Notes under the pieces: generated by a model
What the model was told of the DNA's origin: nothing
Seen by the model: only the letters and a program-made list of their open reading frames with translations
The model's database searches: none
NCBI GenBank assembly: GCA_017428565.1
Contig: JAFRQP010000014.1
Location: forward strand, 1-64,000
Length of the DNA: 64,000 nucleotides
Source: Oscillospiraceae bacterium
GTDB lineage: Bacteria; Bacillota; Clostridia; Oscillospirales; Oscillospiraceae
Direction of reading: 5' to 3'
In this document: in pieces, positions 1 to 8,259 of the stretch
Position numbering within the stretch: position 1 is the first letter of the stretch
How the letters are laid out: every line of letters starts with the position of its first letter
Made by a program: the position numbers and the translations under genes

Positions 1-2183
1 CGCTGGATCTTGCCGTCCGTGCAGTAGCAGCCGCAGACCGTGCCGACCTTGGAGACCTTGTAGGTCTTGCGCACCTCGGCGTGGCCGATGACGACTTCCT
101 TGAACTTCGGCGCGAGCATGCCCTTCATGGCCGCCTCGATCTCCTCGATGCAGTCATAGATGACGCGGTACATGCGCATGTCGACCTTGCTGCGGGCGGC
201 GCTGTCGCGCGCGGCGTTGTCCGGGCGCACATTGAAGCCGACGATGATGGCGCCGGAGGTGGCGGCCAGCATCACGTCGCTCTCGTTGATCGCGCCGACG
301 GCGCTGTGGATGACCTTGACGCGCACCTCGTCGTTGGAGATCTTCTCCAGCGAGCTCTTGACCGCTTCGGCCGAGCCCTGGACGTCCGCCTTGACGATCA
401 GGTTCAGCGTCTTCATCTCGCCGGACTTGATCTGGCTGAACAGATCCTCCAGACTGACCTTCTTCGACGTGCCGAGGGTCTGGTTCTGCGCGGCGACGCG
501 GCGCTCCTCCGCGAGCTCGCGGGCCATGCGCTCGTCATTGACGGCGTTGAAGGTATCGCCCGCGCTGGGGACCTCGCTCATGCCGGAGATCTCCACCGGA
601 GTGGAGGGACCGGCCTCGCTGACGCGCTGTCCCTTGTCGTTGATCATCGTGCGCACACGGCCCACGGCGGTGCCGGCGATGATGATGTCGCCGGTACGCA
701 GGGTGCCGTTCTGCACGAGGACGGTCATGATCGGGCCGCGGCCCTTGTCGAGACGCGCTTCGATGACGGTGCCCTTCGCGGCGCGGTTGGGATTGGCGCG
801 CAGCTCCTGCACCTCGGCCAGGACGACCAGGTTCTCCAGCAGGTTTTCGATGCCCATGCCGGTCTTCGCGGAGATCGGGCAGATGATCGTGTCGCCGCCC
901 CACTCCTCGCTGACCAGGTCGTACTCGGTCAGCTGCTGCTTGATGCGCTCGGGATTGGCGCCGACGGTGTCCATCTTGTTGATGGCCACCACCACCGGGA
1001 TGCCGGCTGCCTTGGCGTGGTTGATGCTCTCCACGGTCTGGGGCATGATGCCGTCGTCCGCGGCGACCACCAGGATGGCGATATCCGTCACCATGGCGCC
1101 GCGGGCGCGCATGGAGGTAAAGGCCTCGTGGCCCGGGGTGTCCAGGAAGGTGATGGGGCTGCCGTTGATCTCCACGGTGTAGGCGCCGATATGCTGGGTG
1201 ATGCCGCCGGCCTCGCCGGAGACCACGTTGGCATGACGGATATAGTCCAGCAGAGAGGTCTTGCCGTGGTCCACGTGGCCCATGACCACCACTACGGGCG
1301 CCCGGGGAACCAGATCCTCCGGCTTATCCTCATGGTCGTCGATCAGCCGCTCTTCCACGGTGACGATGACTTCCTTCTCCACCTTGCAGCCCAGTTCCAT
1401 GGCAACCAGGGCCGCGGTATCATAGTCGATGATCTCGGACACGGAGGCAAAGACGCCCAGCTTCATGAGCTGCTTGATGACCTCCGCCGCGGACTTCTTC
1501 ATCCGGACGGCCAGCTCGCCCACGGCGATCTCCTCGGGGATCTCCACCTTGAGCTGCTGCTTGCGGGCGATCTCCAGCTGCAGACGCTGCATCTTGTCCC
1601 GCTCCTCCTGGCGGCGTTTGCTGGAGGGCTGCTGTCCGCCGCGCTGCTTGGACTTCTGCTGGATCTTCTCCTTGTTGCCGCGGCGCATGTTGCTGCTGCC
1701 GACCTTGGCGTCGCCCATGTCCTCAAACTTCTCGTTGTACTTCTCGATGTTGACCGCAGCGCCGCCTCTGGTGTCTACCACGCGCTTCTCCGCCACCTGG
1801 CGGGGCACATGGGGCTTCTCCTTCTTCTCCTGCTTGGGCTGGGGAGCCGGAGCGGGAGCGGCGGCAGGCTGGGCCGCCGGGGCGGGCTTCACCGCGCCCT
1901 TGCCCTGTCCCTGGGCCGGGGCGGGCTTGGCGGCCGCCTTGGGCTCGGCGGGCTTCTCCGCCGGCTTTTCAGGCGCCGACACCTTGAAAACATCCTCCAG
2001 GCTTGCAACCTGGTTGTGCTGGGTCATATATTCAAAGATCACGTCCAGTTCGGGCGTCTCCAGAACCTGCATATGGTTCTTCGGCGGCGCGATATAATCC
2101 GTCAGGATCTGGGAAATCACCTTCGACGCGACGCCAAAGTCCTTCGCCACCTCATGTACGCGATATTTCACCATAGTACTCAT
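1..2183 (-). CDS. infB: Translation initiation factor IF-2 (C-terminus beyond window)
   Basis: GTPase that places initiator tRNA on the 30S subunit. About 727 codons are present and the C-terminal end lies beyond base 1. The start is ATG at 2183, 8 bases after AAGGAGG, and it overlaps the upstream stop as ATGA. An IF2_N domain at residues about 5-60 is followed by a low-complexity Ala/Pro/Lys linker, a second IF2_N segment, and the G domain from about residue 301 with P-loop GHVDHGKT, then DTPGHEAF and NKMD. Domain II and the IF-2-specific domain III follow. It is the last visible gene of the rimP-nusA-rnpM-ylxQ-infB operon. Identification is secure from motifs and synteny. Confidence 0.97.
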   Translation of the reverse strand, partial: MSTMVKYRVHEVAKDFGVASKVISQILTDYIAPPKNHMQVLETPELDVIFEYMTQHNQVASLEDVFKVSAPEKPAEKPAEPKAAAKPAPAQGQGKGAVKPAPAAQPAAAPAPAPQPKQEKKEKPHVPRQVAEKRVVDTRGGAAVNIEKYNEKFEDMGDAKVGSSNMRRGNKEKIQQKSKQRGGQQPSSKRRQEERDKMQRLQLEIARKQQLKVEIPEEIAVGELAVRMKKSAAEVIKQLMKLGVFASVSEIIDYDTAALVAMELGCKVEKEVIVTVEERLIDDHEDKPEDLVPRAPVVVVMGHVDHGKTSLLDYIRHANVVSGEAGGITQHIGAYTVEINGSPITFLDTPGHEAFTSMRARGAMVTDIAILVVAADDGIMPQTVESINHAKAAGIPVVVAINKMDTVGANPERIKQQLTEYDLVSEEWGGDTIICPISAKTGMGIENLLENLVVLAEVQELRANPNRAAKGTVIEARLDKGRGPIMTVLVQNGTLRTGDIIIAGTAVGRVRTMINDKGQRVSEAGPSTPVEISGMSEVPSAGDTFNAVNDERMARELAEERRVAAQNQTLGTSKKVSLEDLFSQIKSGEMKTLNLIVKADVQGSAEAVKSSLEKISNDEVRVKVIHSAVGAINESDVMLAATSGAIIVGFNVRPDNAARDSAARSKVDMRMYRVIYDCIEEIEAAMKGMLAPKFKEVVIGHAEVRKTYKVSKVGTVCGCYCTDGKIQ

Positions 2184-2602
2184 CCGTCATTCCTCCTTGT
2201 TCCTACACGCTTGCTTCCTTTTTGGAGCTTTCTCCTGGCTGCCTTCTCCCTGCGCTCCCGGACCCTCTGAGCAAGAGGGCCGTAATCCTCCGGCCACTGG
2301 GCCGCCAGCAGCCCGGCAAAAGCCTCGGCAAAGCCAAGGTCCGTCACCGCGGCCACGGAGCAGCTCCCCAGTCCCAGGGCAGCTCCCAGGGTTTCCCGGT
2401 CAAAGGGCAGCGGGACCGTCTCCACGCTGCGCCCGGCGGCCAGATTCTCCGCCTTGCGGCGGGCGTTGTCCGACACGTCGGAGGCCAGCAGCAGGAGCTT
2501 CCCCTTCCCGGCACGGACGGCCTCGGCAGCCTGGTCCTCACCGGGCGAGATGGCGCTTGCGCGCCGCATCAGCCCCAAAAGTCCCAACATTTTCTCTCTC
2601 AC
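2180..2602 (-). CDS. L7Ae-family ribosomal protein YlxQ-like
   Basis: A 140-residue L7Ae/L30e-fold protein of the type found between ylxR and infB in Gram-positive bacteria, expected to bind kink-turn RNA. The N-terminal part has [15 protein letters not shown] followed by [16 protein letters not shown], typical of the fold. An Arg/Lys-rich tail follows from about residue 112, which is longer than the usual roughly 100-residue homologues. The longest reading uses GTG at 2602, which overlaps the previous stop as GTGA; ATG at 2590 is the alternative. It overlaps infB by 4 bases, so translation is probably coupled. Its exact cellular role is not established. Confidence 0.9.
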   Translation of the reverse strand: MREKMLGLLGLMRRASAISPGEDQAAEAVRAGKGKLLLLASDVSDNARRKAENLAAGRSVETVPLPFDRETLGAALGLGSCSVAAVTDLGFAEAFAGLLAAQWPEDYGPLAQRVRERREKAARRKLQKGSKRVGTRRNDG

Positions 2603-2871
2603 TCGCCCCGCTCCATTTCCTCGCGCAGGCGATCGTAAATCTCAGCCGGGATGGCGGTGCTGAACGCGCGCTCCAGCGCGCGGCTCTTCACCGCTTTCTT
2701 CAGGCATTCTCCGTTGGGGCACAGATATGCGCCGCGCCCGTTGGCCTTGCCCCGAAAATCCAGACTGATCTCCCCCTCCGGCGAGCGGACCACACGGATC
2801 AGCTCCCGCTTGGGCTTCATCTCGCGGCAGCCGAGACACTGCCGCATGGGTATTTTCTTCTGCGCAGGCAT
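2599..2871 (-). CDS. rnpM: RNase P modulator RnpM (YlxR family, DUF448)
   Basis: A 90-residue YlxR/DUF448 protein; B. subtilis YlxR (RnpM) binds RNase P RNA and modulates its activity. The signature is complete: MRQCLGCREMKPKRELIRVV near the N-terminus, then GKANGRGAYLCP and a basic segment with KSRALERAF. I chose ATG 2871; an in-frame GTG at 2883 would add MVAG, but it sits directly on the AAAGGTG ribosome binding site and is less likely. It overlaps ylxQ by 4 bases and lies between nusA and infB, the standard Gram-positive position. Confidence 0.92.
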   Translation of the reverse strand: MPAQKKIPMRQCLGCREMKPKRELIRVVRSPEGEISLDFRGKANGRGAYLCPNGECLKKAVKSRALERAFSTAIPAEIYDRLREEMERGE

Positions 2872-2883
2872 CCCTGCCACCAC

Positions 2884-2944
2884 CTTTCGTCAGAAGAAGC
2901 TCGCTTCTTCTCAAAACTCAAATCTCAAAACTCAAAACTTTCAC
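2884..2944 (-). other. nusA-rnpM spacer with hairpin and short repeats
   Basis: On the minus strand this spacer holds four consecutive copies of a TTTGAG-like unit, followed by a small perfect hairpin (arms AGAAGAAG and CTTCTTCT, loop CGAG in the minus orientation). There is no T-run after the hairpin, so it does not look like an intrinsic terminator. It may be an RNA processing or stability element inside the operon. Confidence 0.4.
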
Positions 2945-3997
2945 TCACGCCTCGCTGGCGGGCTTGATATCGATCTTATAGCCGGTGAGCTTGGCGGCCA
3001 GACGGGCGTTCTGGCCCTCCTTGCCGATGGCCAGGGACAACTGATTGTCCGGCACGATGACCCGGCAGCTCTTCCCGTCCTCCTGCATGGTGACGCTGAC
3101 CACCTCGGAGGGAGACAGGGCAGCGGCAATATACTCCTCGGGGATCTCGCTGTACTTCACGATGTCGATCTTCTCGCCGCCCAGCTCGTTGACGATGCTG
3201 GCCACGCGGCCGCCCTTGGGGCCCACGCAGGAGCCGATGGGGTCCACGTTGGGGTCCTGGGACCAGACGGCCATCTTGGTGCGGCTGCCGGCCTCGCGGG
3301 CGATGGACTTGATCTCCACGGTGCCGTCAAAGATCTCGGGCACCTCCAGCTCGAACAGGCGCTTCACCAGGCCGGGGTGGGTCCGGCTGATGAGGACCTG
3401 GGGCCCGCGGCCGGAGTTGCGCACTTCCACCACGTAGACCTTGATCCGGTCGCCCTCCTTGAGAACCTCGGTCTTGATCCGCTCCCCGGCAGAGAGCATG
3501 GCCTCGGTAAACTCGCTGTTGGAGGAGATGCGGATGGATACGCTGCCGTTGCGCGGCTCGATATGGGAGACCACACCGGTGAGGATCTCATGCTCCTTGG
3601 AGGTGAATTCCTCATAGATGATGCCCCGCTCCGCCTCGCGGATGCCCTGGGTGATGATCTGCTTGGCCTGCTGGGCCGCGATGCGGCCGAACTTCTTGGT
3701 CTCCACCGGGATATTCACCGTATCGCCCAGCTTCGCCCGGCGGCTGATCTTCTTGGCAGCCTCCAGATTGATCTCATGGCTGGGATCGGCCACCTCGTCC
3801 ACCACGGTCTTGGTGACGTACATTTCGATGCGGTACTTTTCCTCGTCAAGGTCGATGGCCACGTTGTCCTCGCACTCCGGATTGTCCTTGCGGAAAGCGG
3901 CCAGCATCGCCTGCTTGATCTTATCATACATGTAGGTCCGGGGAATGCCCTTTTCCTTTTCGATCGCCTCAATGGCCTCAAAGAAATCTGCGTTCAT
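2945..3997 (-). CDS. nusA: Transcription termination/antitermination factor NusA
   Basis: RNA polymerase-associated factor that modulates pausing, termination and antitermination. At 350 residues it is the compact Gram-positive form, without the C-terminal acidic repeats of enterobacterial NusA. In order: NusA N-terminal domain (residues about 1-125), S1 domain (about 130-200), then two KH domains with GPKG (VGPKGGRVASI) and GKEG (IGKEGQNARLA). Start ATG 3997 follows GGAGAGTT. It lies 40 bases downstream of rimP in one operon. An intrinsic terminator in the operon leader (4530-4551) suggests self-regulation by NusA-stimulated termination, as reported in B. subtilis. Confidence 0.96.
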   Translation of the reverse strand: MNADFFEAIEAIEKEKGIPRTYMYDKIKQAMLAAFRKDNPECEDNVAIDLDEEKYRIEMYVTKTVVDEVADPSHEINLEAAKKISRRAKLGDTVNIPVETKKFGRIAAQQAKQIITQGIREAERGIIYEEFTSKEHEILTGVVSHIEPRNGSVSIRISSNSEFTEAMLSAGERIKTEVLKEGDRIKVYVVEVRNSGRGPQVLISRTHPGLVKRLFELEVPEIFDGTVEIKSIAREAGSRTKMAVWSQDPNVDPIGSCVGPKGGRVASIVNELGGEKIDIVKYSEIPEEYIAAALSPSEVVSVTMQEDGKSCRVIVPDNQLSLAIGKEGQNARLAAKLTGYKIDIKPASEA

Positions 3998-4037
3998 TTG
4001 TAACTCTCCATTCTATGCATGCAACTTGTGTATTCTG

Positions 4038-4493
4038 TCAAAACGATACGTGCAGGCGCACCTGCGCGGTGTCCTCCGCAGAAAAGCGAAGGTCCTCCCC
4101 CGCCGCCGAAATGGTGACAGCCCCGTCCTCATAAGCGGCAAGGGTGCCAACATAGGTCTTTCTGCCCTTCAGCGGCTTGTAGAGCTTCACTTCCACCTCG
4201 TGGCCCAAAAACTGCTCAAAATCCGAGGGACGCTTCAGCTCCCGCTCCGCTCCCGCGGAGCCGACCTCGAACACATAGCTCTCGGGAATGGGGTCCGCCT
4301 CGTCCAGGATCGGGTCAAGGGCCCGGCTGATCCGCTCGCAGTCGTCGATGGAAACGCCGCCCTCTTTGTCAATATAGATCCGCAGGTACCAGGTGCCGGC
4401 CTCCCGCAGATAATCCACGTCCCACAGGGAACAGCCCTCGTTCTCCACCACGGGCCGGGCCAGGGCGAAAACCTTCTCGGTGATCTTGCTCAT
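4038..4493 (-). CDS. rimP: Ribosome maturation factor RimP
   Basis: A 151-residue 30S assembly factor. Family features are visible: an N-terminal alpha/beta domain with GCSLWDVDYLREAGTWYLR and IYIDKEGGVSIDDCERISR, then the segment YVFEVGSAGAERELKRPSDF (normally EVSSPGLDRPL in the family) and a C-terminal SH3-like domain. First gene of the nusA-infB operon. Start ATG 4493 follows AGAAGGAGATACGG. Length matches the family. Confidence 0.95.
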   Translation of the reverse strand: MSKITEKVFALARPVVENEGCSLWDVDYLREAGTWYLRIYIDKEGGVSIDDCERISRALDPILDEADPIPESYVFEVGSAGAERELKRPSDFEQFLGHEVEVKLYKPLKGRKTYVGTLAAYEDGAVTISAAGEDLRFSAEDTAQVRLHVSF

Positions 4494-4524
4494 CCGTATC
4501 TCCTTCTGTCAAGAAAATGTCTCG

Positions 4525-4551
4525 AAAAAAGAGTGGGCCGCAACCCACTCT
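4525..4551 (-). terminator. Intrinsic terminator in the rimP-nusA leader (candidate attenuator)
   Basis: A perfect 8-bp stem (4530-4537 with 4544-4551) with a 6-base loop is followed, in the minus direction, by six Ts. It lies between the sigma-A promoter at 4580-4608 and rimP, so it would stop transcripts of the rimP operon before its first gene. In B. subtilis the nusA operon is reported to be autoregulated by NusA-dependent termination in its leader; this is a plausible equivalent. That it attenuates is inference. Confidence 0.75.
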
Positions 4552-4579
4552 CCACAAAAACCATAATCCTTACTGTGTG

Positions 4580-4608
4580 AGTATAACACTATCTTGCGCT
4601 GAATGCAA
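4580..4608 (-). promoter_or_regulatory. Sigma-A promoter for the rimP-nusA-infB operon
   Basis: In the minus direction, -35 TTGCAT (4603-4608), 17-base spacer, -10 TATACT (4580-4585). The transcript would begin near 4573 and pass through the leader terminator before reaching rimP. Confidence 0.8.
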
Positions 4609-4641
4609 GCTTTTTTTGCAAGATATTGGAATTCTTTCCGC

Positions 4642-4676
4642 AAAAAGAGGCGGCCAAAGCGCTCGGCCGCCTCTTT
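4642..4676 (-). terminator. Intrinsic terminator after the VanY-type gene
   Basis: A perfect 12-bp stem (4644-4655 with 4665-4676), loop of 9, with a T-rich 3' flank on the minus strand. It begins 5 bases after the carboxypeptidase stop codon and separates it from the rimP operon promoter. Confidence 0.85.
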
Positions 4677-4680
4677 GGGG

Positions 4681-5487
4681 TCAGTATTCAAAGTCCGGGA
4701 CGTAGTGCGCGTAAAACTCCTCGTAGCAGATGTTGTTGTTCATGATAAAGGTGGCGGCTTCCACGCCCACGTAGCGGTAGTGCCAGGGCTCATCCCAGCC
4801 GGTCAGCAGCAGCTTGCGGGTGGGATAGCGCTTGATGAAGCCGTAGTTCGCGCAGATAGAATCCAGATACTCGTAGAAGCGCTGGTTCATGTGGTCGTAA
4901 TTGGTCGCGACATACTGCTTGTCGTAGAGATCCACCGCGAGGCCCAGCTGGTGCTCGCTGGCGCCGGGCTCCATGGTGTACTTCTTCGCCTCCTGCACGG
5001 CCAGCTGATACTCCGGCAGCAGCCAGATCTCCTTGCCCTCGATGCCCATTTCCAGGGCGATCGAATAGCACTTGCCGTCAAAGCGCTCCTTCTGATAGGA
5101 ATAGGAGCGGTAAGCGCCGCCCACGTACACGCCGTAGCCGTGATCCCGCAGATCCTGGAGCATCGCCTCCAGATAAGGCAGGGCAGCGGTGTCGAACATC
5201 ATATAGCTGCCGCCGATTTGGGACACGTCCGGCACATAGGAGGAAGCCAGCAGCTTGCTGCTGTTCACCATGGCATACTGGGGAAGCGTGATGTCGATAT
5301 CCGGCCACTCGCCCTGGATGGGCTCCGGCGTCGGCGTCGTGAGAGGAGAGCTTTCCGTTTTCACCGCGTCCGGATTGATGTTGTCCGGATGCCTGGTGAC
5401 GGCATCCAGGCGCGCGGAGATGCAGGCGACCAAGGCAAGGCACAAAAGCCCCATCGTGATCAGCCACCAGACTTTTTTCCAATCCAA
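4681..5487 (-). CDS. D-alanyl-D-alanine carboxypeptidase, M15B/VanY family
   Basis: A zinc peptidase that trims the terminal D-Ala of peptidoglycan stem peptides outside the membrane. The 268-residue protein starts at TTG 5487, 6 bases after AAAGGAGGTGA, with an N-terminal membrane helix ending LALVACIS, where the cysteine could be a lipobox. The M15 signatures are YRSYSYQKERFD, the zinc motif PGASEHQLGLAVDL and the C-terminal EPWHYRYVG. It has its own promoter and terminator and no vanRSHAX genes nearby, so a housekeeping cell-wall role fits better than glycopeptide resistance. Confidence 0.9.
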   Translation of the reverse strand: MDWKKVWWLITMGLLCLALVACISARLDAVTRHPDNINPDAVKTESSPLTTPTPEPIQGEWPDIDITLPQYAMVNSSKLLASSYVPDVSQIGGSYMMFDTAALPYLEAMLQDLRDHGYGVYVGGAYRSYSYQKERFDGKCYSIALEMGIEGKEIWLLPEYQLAVQEAKKYTMEPGASEHQLGLAVDLYDKQYVATNYDHMNQRFYEYLDSICANYGFIKRYPTRKLLLTGWDEPWHYRYVGVEAATFIMNNNICYEEFYAHYVPDFEY

Positions 5488-5566
5488 GGACGCTCACCTC
5501 CTTTTTTCGGTCCCGCGCGGGAACGCAAGCCCGCAAAAGCGCCGGTTTCTTCTTCATACTTGTTTT

Positions 5567-5595
5567 ATTATAGCACCATTTTGTCCGGTATTCAA
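5567..5595 (-). promoter_or_regulatory. Sigma-A promoter of the VanY-type gene
   Basis: Minus strand: -35 TTGAAT (5590-5595), 17-base spacer, -10 TATAAT (5567-5572) with an extended TGC before it. The roughly 75-base leader ends in an AAAGGAGGTGA ribosome binding site. Confidence 0.85.
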
Positions 5596-5631
5596 GAGCT
5601 TTTTCCGCTCCCGTCCCCCACCTGCGCCTCA

Positions 5632-6327
5632 CTAGGTCCGATACTCCTCCCCCAGCGCCGCACGAAGCTTCTCCAGCGCCTTTTTTTCGATGCGGGAGAC
5701 GTAACTGCGGCTGATCCCAAATCGCTCCGCGACCTGTCGTTGGGTCAGCGCTTCGCCGCCGTCCAGCCCATAGCGCAGACGGACGAGCTCCCCCTCCCGC
5801 TCCGTCAGCGCCGTCCGCACCGCGCCGCGGAGGCGTCTGCAGCTCTCAGCCCTGGCAAGCTGCTCCGCCAAATCGTCCTCCTGGGCCAACACGTCAAGAA
5901 TGGAGAGTCCGCCCCCCTCCTCTTCCACGTCCAGGGCCTCCGACAGGCTCAGGTCCCCCGCGCTCTTACGGGCTCCGCGGAAGGCCATCAGGATCTCGTT
6001 TTCGATGCAGCGGCTCACATAAGAGGAGAGCTTTACCCCCTTTTCCGGCCGGTAGGTGTTGATCCCTTTGATGAGCCCGATGGTCCCGATGGAGATCAGA
6101 TCCTCCACGTCATCGGTTTGGGCGTAGTACTTCTTGACGATATGGGCCACCAGACGCAGATTGTGCTCCACCAGCGTGTTGCGCGCCTCCACGTCCCCCT
6201 GAGCCCAGCGCGCGAGGCACGCGCTCTCTTCGCTTTTGCTCAGCGGGCGCGGGAAGGAGCCTCCCGGCGCGATCCGCAGCATCCAGAAAACGCTCTGCAG
6301 CAGCAAGAGCCAAGCCGTTTCGATCAT
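5632..6327 (-). CDS. sigK: Sporulation sigma factor SigK (pro-sigma-K), uninterrupted
   Basis: Late mother-cell sigma factor. The 231-residue protein begins with a hydrophobic segment (MIETAWLLLLQSVFWMLRI) and GGSFPRPLS, matching the pro-sequence and cleavage region of pro-sigma-K. Region 2 reads ARNTLVEHNLRLVAHIVKK and DLISIGTIGLIKGINTYRP; region 4 has the helix-turn-helix TQRQVAERFGISRSYVSRIE. It is one continuous frame with no skin-like element. Sigma-E and sigma-K are close relatives, but the short pro-sequence and GGSFPRPLS favour sigma-K. Start ATG 6327 follows GGGGTGAAAAG. Confidence 0.88.
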   Translation of the reverse strand: MIETAWLLLLQSVFWMLRIAPGGSFPRPLSKSEESACLARWAQGDVEARNTLVEHNLRLVAHIVKKYYAQTDDVEDLISIGTIGLIKGINTYRPEKGVKLSSYVSRCIENEILMAFRGARKSAGDLSLSEALDVEEEGGGLSILDVLAQEDDLAEQLARAESCRRLRGAVRTALTEREGELVRLRYGLDGGEALTQRQVAERFGISRSYVSRIEKKALEKLRAALGEEYRT

Positions 6328-6344
6328 CTTTTCACCCCGTGGCT

Positions 6345-6374
6345 ATCGTATTCCCCAGGGGCTTGACAGTATTC
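6345..6374 (-). promoter_or_regulatory. Possible sigma-E-type promoter of sigK
   Basis: Minus strand: GAATACT (6368-6374), 15-base spacer, AATACGAT (6345-6352). This resembles the sigma-E consensus (-35 near GAATATT, -10 CATACAAT), and sigK is a known sigma-E target in sporulating Firmicutes. Transcription would begin about 11 bases before the ATG, leaving room only for the ribosome binding site. The match is imperfect. Confidence 0.4.
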
Positions 6375-6450
6375 GGTTTTTCGGCGCCGTGTGAAAACGT
6401 GCCGCCCTCTCATGAGAACGAAGGGTGAAACTTAACAAAAAAATATCTGA

Positions 6451-6479
6451 TTGCTTTTTTCTGCGAAATCTGGTAATAT
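6451..6479 (+). promoter_or_regulatory. Sigma-A promoter at the head of the polysaccharide cluster
   Basis: -35 TTGCTT (6451-6456), 17-base spacer, -10 TAATAT (6474-6479). It lies in an AT-rich stretch and points into the initiating sugar transferase. The expected start site near 6486 supports the downstream ATG 6571 rather than the ATG at 6493. Confidence 0.7.
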
Positions 6480-6570
6480 ATAATTTGTGTAATTGTGTAT
6501 ATCGTGCTGGAAGCATTTAACAATTTTCTGTTTCCTCTTTTCATTGTCTCCTCTGCTGCCGGAGCGTCGG

Positions 6571-7254
6571 ATGTTCCAGGCCGGCGGCAAAAAGAACAAT
6601 TCGGAACAGGTGGGAATTTCATTGATTTCGAAAAGAAGCTTTTATTCTTCTGTTGTGAAGCGCTGTCTGGATCTGCTGATCTCCGTGCTCGCGCTTGTCC
6701 TCTTGTCCCCCATCATCCTCCTATCCGCGCTGGCAGTTTTGCTGAGCTCCGGTTATCCCGTCATTTTCACGCAGGACCGGCTGGGCTACAAGGGCAAGGT
6801 ATTCCGGATATACAAGTTCCGCTCCATGGTTCGCAACGCGGAGCATACCGGCTCCGGCGTCTATTCCGAGGAGGGGGACGAGCGCGTTACAAAAGTGGGC
6901 CGCATCCTGCGCGCCACCTCCATTGACGAGCTCCCCCAGCTGCTCAACATCATCAAGGGCGACATGTCCCTCATCGGGCCCAGGCCGCCTTTGACTTACC
7001 ACCCCTGGCCCATTGAAAAATACAGCAAAGAACAGCTCCACATGTTCGACGTCCTTCCCGGTATCACGGGATGGGCCCAGATCAACGGCCGCAAAGCCGT
7101 GGAATGGCACAAGCGCATCGAGCTGAACTGCTGGTACGCAGACCATGTCTCCTTCTCTCTGGACTGCAGGATCCTGTTCACCACCTTTTTCAAGGTCCTG
7201 TCCAGGGCTGACAATGTCAACAAGGGAAAAACGCTGGACTCCGACCCCCACTGA
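6571..7254 (+). CDS. Initiating sugar-1-phosphate transferase (bacterial sugar transferase family)
   Basis: Transfers the first sugar phosphate to undecaprenyl phosphate to begin polysaccharide assembly. It is the short monotopic form (227 residues): one N-terminal membrane helix (RCLDLLISVLALVLLSPIIL), then FTQDRLGYKGKVFRIYKFRSM, the catalytic region ATSIDELPQLLNIIKGDMSL and IGPRP. The frame is open from ATG 6493, but that codon is only about 7 bases past the likely start site; ATG 6571, with GGAG six bases upstream, is chosen. As the first gene it defines the role of the cluster. The donor sugar cannot be told from sequence. Confidence 0.9.
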   Translation: MFQAGGKKNNSEQVGISLISKRSFYSSVVKRCLDLLISVLALVLLSPIILLSALAVLLSSGYPVIFTQDRLGYKGKVFRIYKFRSMVRNAEHTGSGVYSEEGDERVTKVGRILRATSIDELPQLLNIIKGDMSLIGPRPPLTYHPWPIEKYSKEQLHMFDVLPGITGWAQINGRKAVEWHKRIELNCWYADHVSFSLDCRILFTTFFKVLSRADNVNKGKTLDSDPH

Positions 7255-7395
7255 TTTTCTCCCCGCAGGGAACGCCAAGCTCGGGAGCCATGCCGCCGCG
7301 CCCCGGCGCGGCTCAGCGCAATCCCTTCCGCATCTCCCCAGTCTGCAGCAGCATCCAACCCAACGGAATCATACAGAAAAGGACTTGAAAACGCC

Positions 7396-8259
7396 ATGTC
7401 GCTCAAGTTGATGTATATTACGAACCGGCCGGAGGTCGCTCTGATCGCGGAAGAAAACGGAGTCGACCGCATCTTTGTCGATATGGAGTATATCGGCAAA
7501 GCCAAAAGACAGGGCAATCTGGACACGGTTCAAAACCACCATACGATCCAGGACATCGCTGTGCTCCGGCAGGTGCTGACCCGCTCGGAGCTTTTGGTAC
7601 GGGTAAACCCCATTCACGAGAAGACCGACGCGTACTGCTCCTCCGAGGAAGAGATCGAAGCCGCCATCCGTGCCGGCGCGGATATCCTCATGCTCCCGTT
7701 TTTCAAGACTGTCGCGGAAGTGAAGCGCTTTCTGCGGATCGTTGACGGGCGGGCCAGGACCATGCTCCTGCTGGAAACGCCGGAGGCTGTTGAAGCGCTG
7801 GACGAGATCCTTGCCATCCCCGGGATCGACGAGATCCACATCGGCATCAACGATCTCAGCATCGGGTATGGAAAACGCTTTATGTTCGAGCTCCTTACCG
7901 ACGGGACCGTAGAGCGCCTGTGCCGCAAGATGCAGCTGGCAGGGATGTTTTATGGTTTCGGCGGGATCGCGAGCCTTGGGCGCGGTCTGGTCCCCGCAGA
8001 GATGATCATTCGTGAGCACTACAGGCTCGGCAGTCGAATGGCGATCCTATCGCGCTCCTTCTGCAACGTGGACCAGTTCAGCGACCTCAACGCCATTGAG
8101 GAGATCTTCTTCCGCGGCGTGAGAGAGATCCGGACCCTGGAAAAAGAGTGCGCCGCCCATACCCGCTATTTTACGGATAACCGCAAGGATTTGGACGAGG
8201 CGGTGAAGGCCGTGGTCAGCGGCATGCCGCGGAAGGAAAAGCCGAAATGCGTCTTCTGA
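7396..8259 (+). CDS. HpcH/HpaI aldolase / citrate lyase beta-like protein
   Basis: A 287-residue TIM-barrel enzyme of the HpcH/HpaI family, which makes or splits C-C bonds with pyruvate or oxaloacetate-type donors using a divalent metal. The metal-site regions are MLLLETPEAVEAL (Glu) and IHIGINDLSIGYG (Asp). It sits 141 bases after the sugar transferase and overlaps the next gene by 13 bases. Pairing with a 2-hydroxyacid dehydrogenase suggests that the two make a hydroxy or keto acid for decorating the polymer; the substrate is unknown. The ribosome binding site is weak. Confidence 0.8.
   Translation: MSLKLMYITNRPEVALIAEENGVDRIFVDMEYIGKAKRQGNLDTVQNHHTIQDIAVLRQVLTRSELLVRVNPIHEKTDAYCSSEEEIEAAIRAGADILMLPFFKTVAEVKRFLRIVDGRARTMLLLETPEAVEALDEILAIPGIDEIHIGINDLSIGYGKRFMFELLTDGTVERLCRKMQLAGMFYGFGGIASLGRGLVPAEMIIREHYRLGSRMAILSRSFCNVDQFSDLNAIEEIFFRGVREIRTLEKECAAHTRYFTDNRKDLDEAVKAVVSGMPRKEKPKCVF

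Noticed and set aside
81-2270. A 729-codon plus-strand frame opposite infB
   Set aside because: The minus strand encodes a textbook IF-2 with all G-domain motifs; the plus frame is a composition artefact.
4530-4551. Read as the terminator of the VanY-type gene
   Set aside because: A separate perfect terminator lies at 4644-4676 directly after that gene, and a promoter lies between the two hairpins.
4681-5487. VanY as part of a glycopeptide resistance locus
   Set aside because: No vanR, vanS, vanH, vanA/B or vanX is nearby, and the gene is a single unit with its own promoter and terminator.
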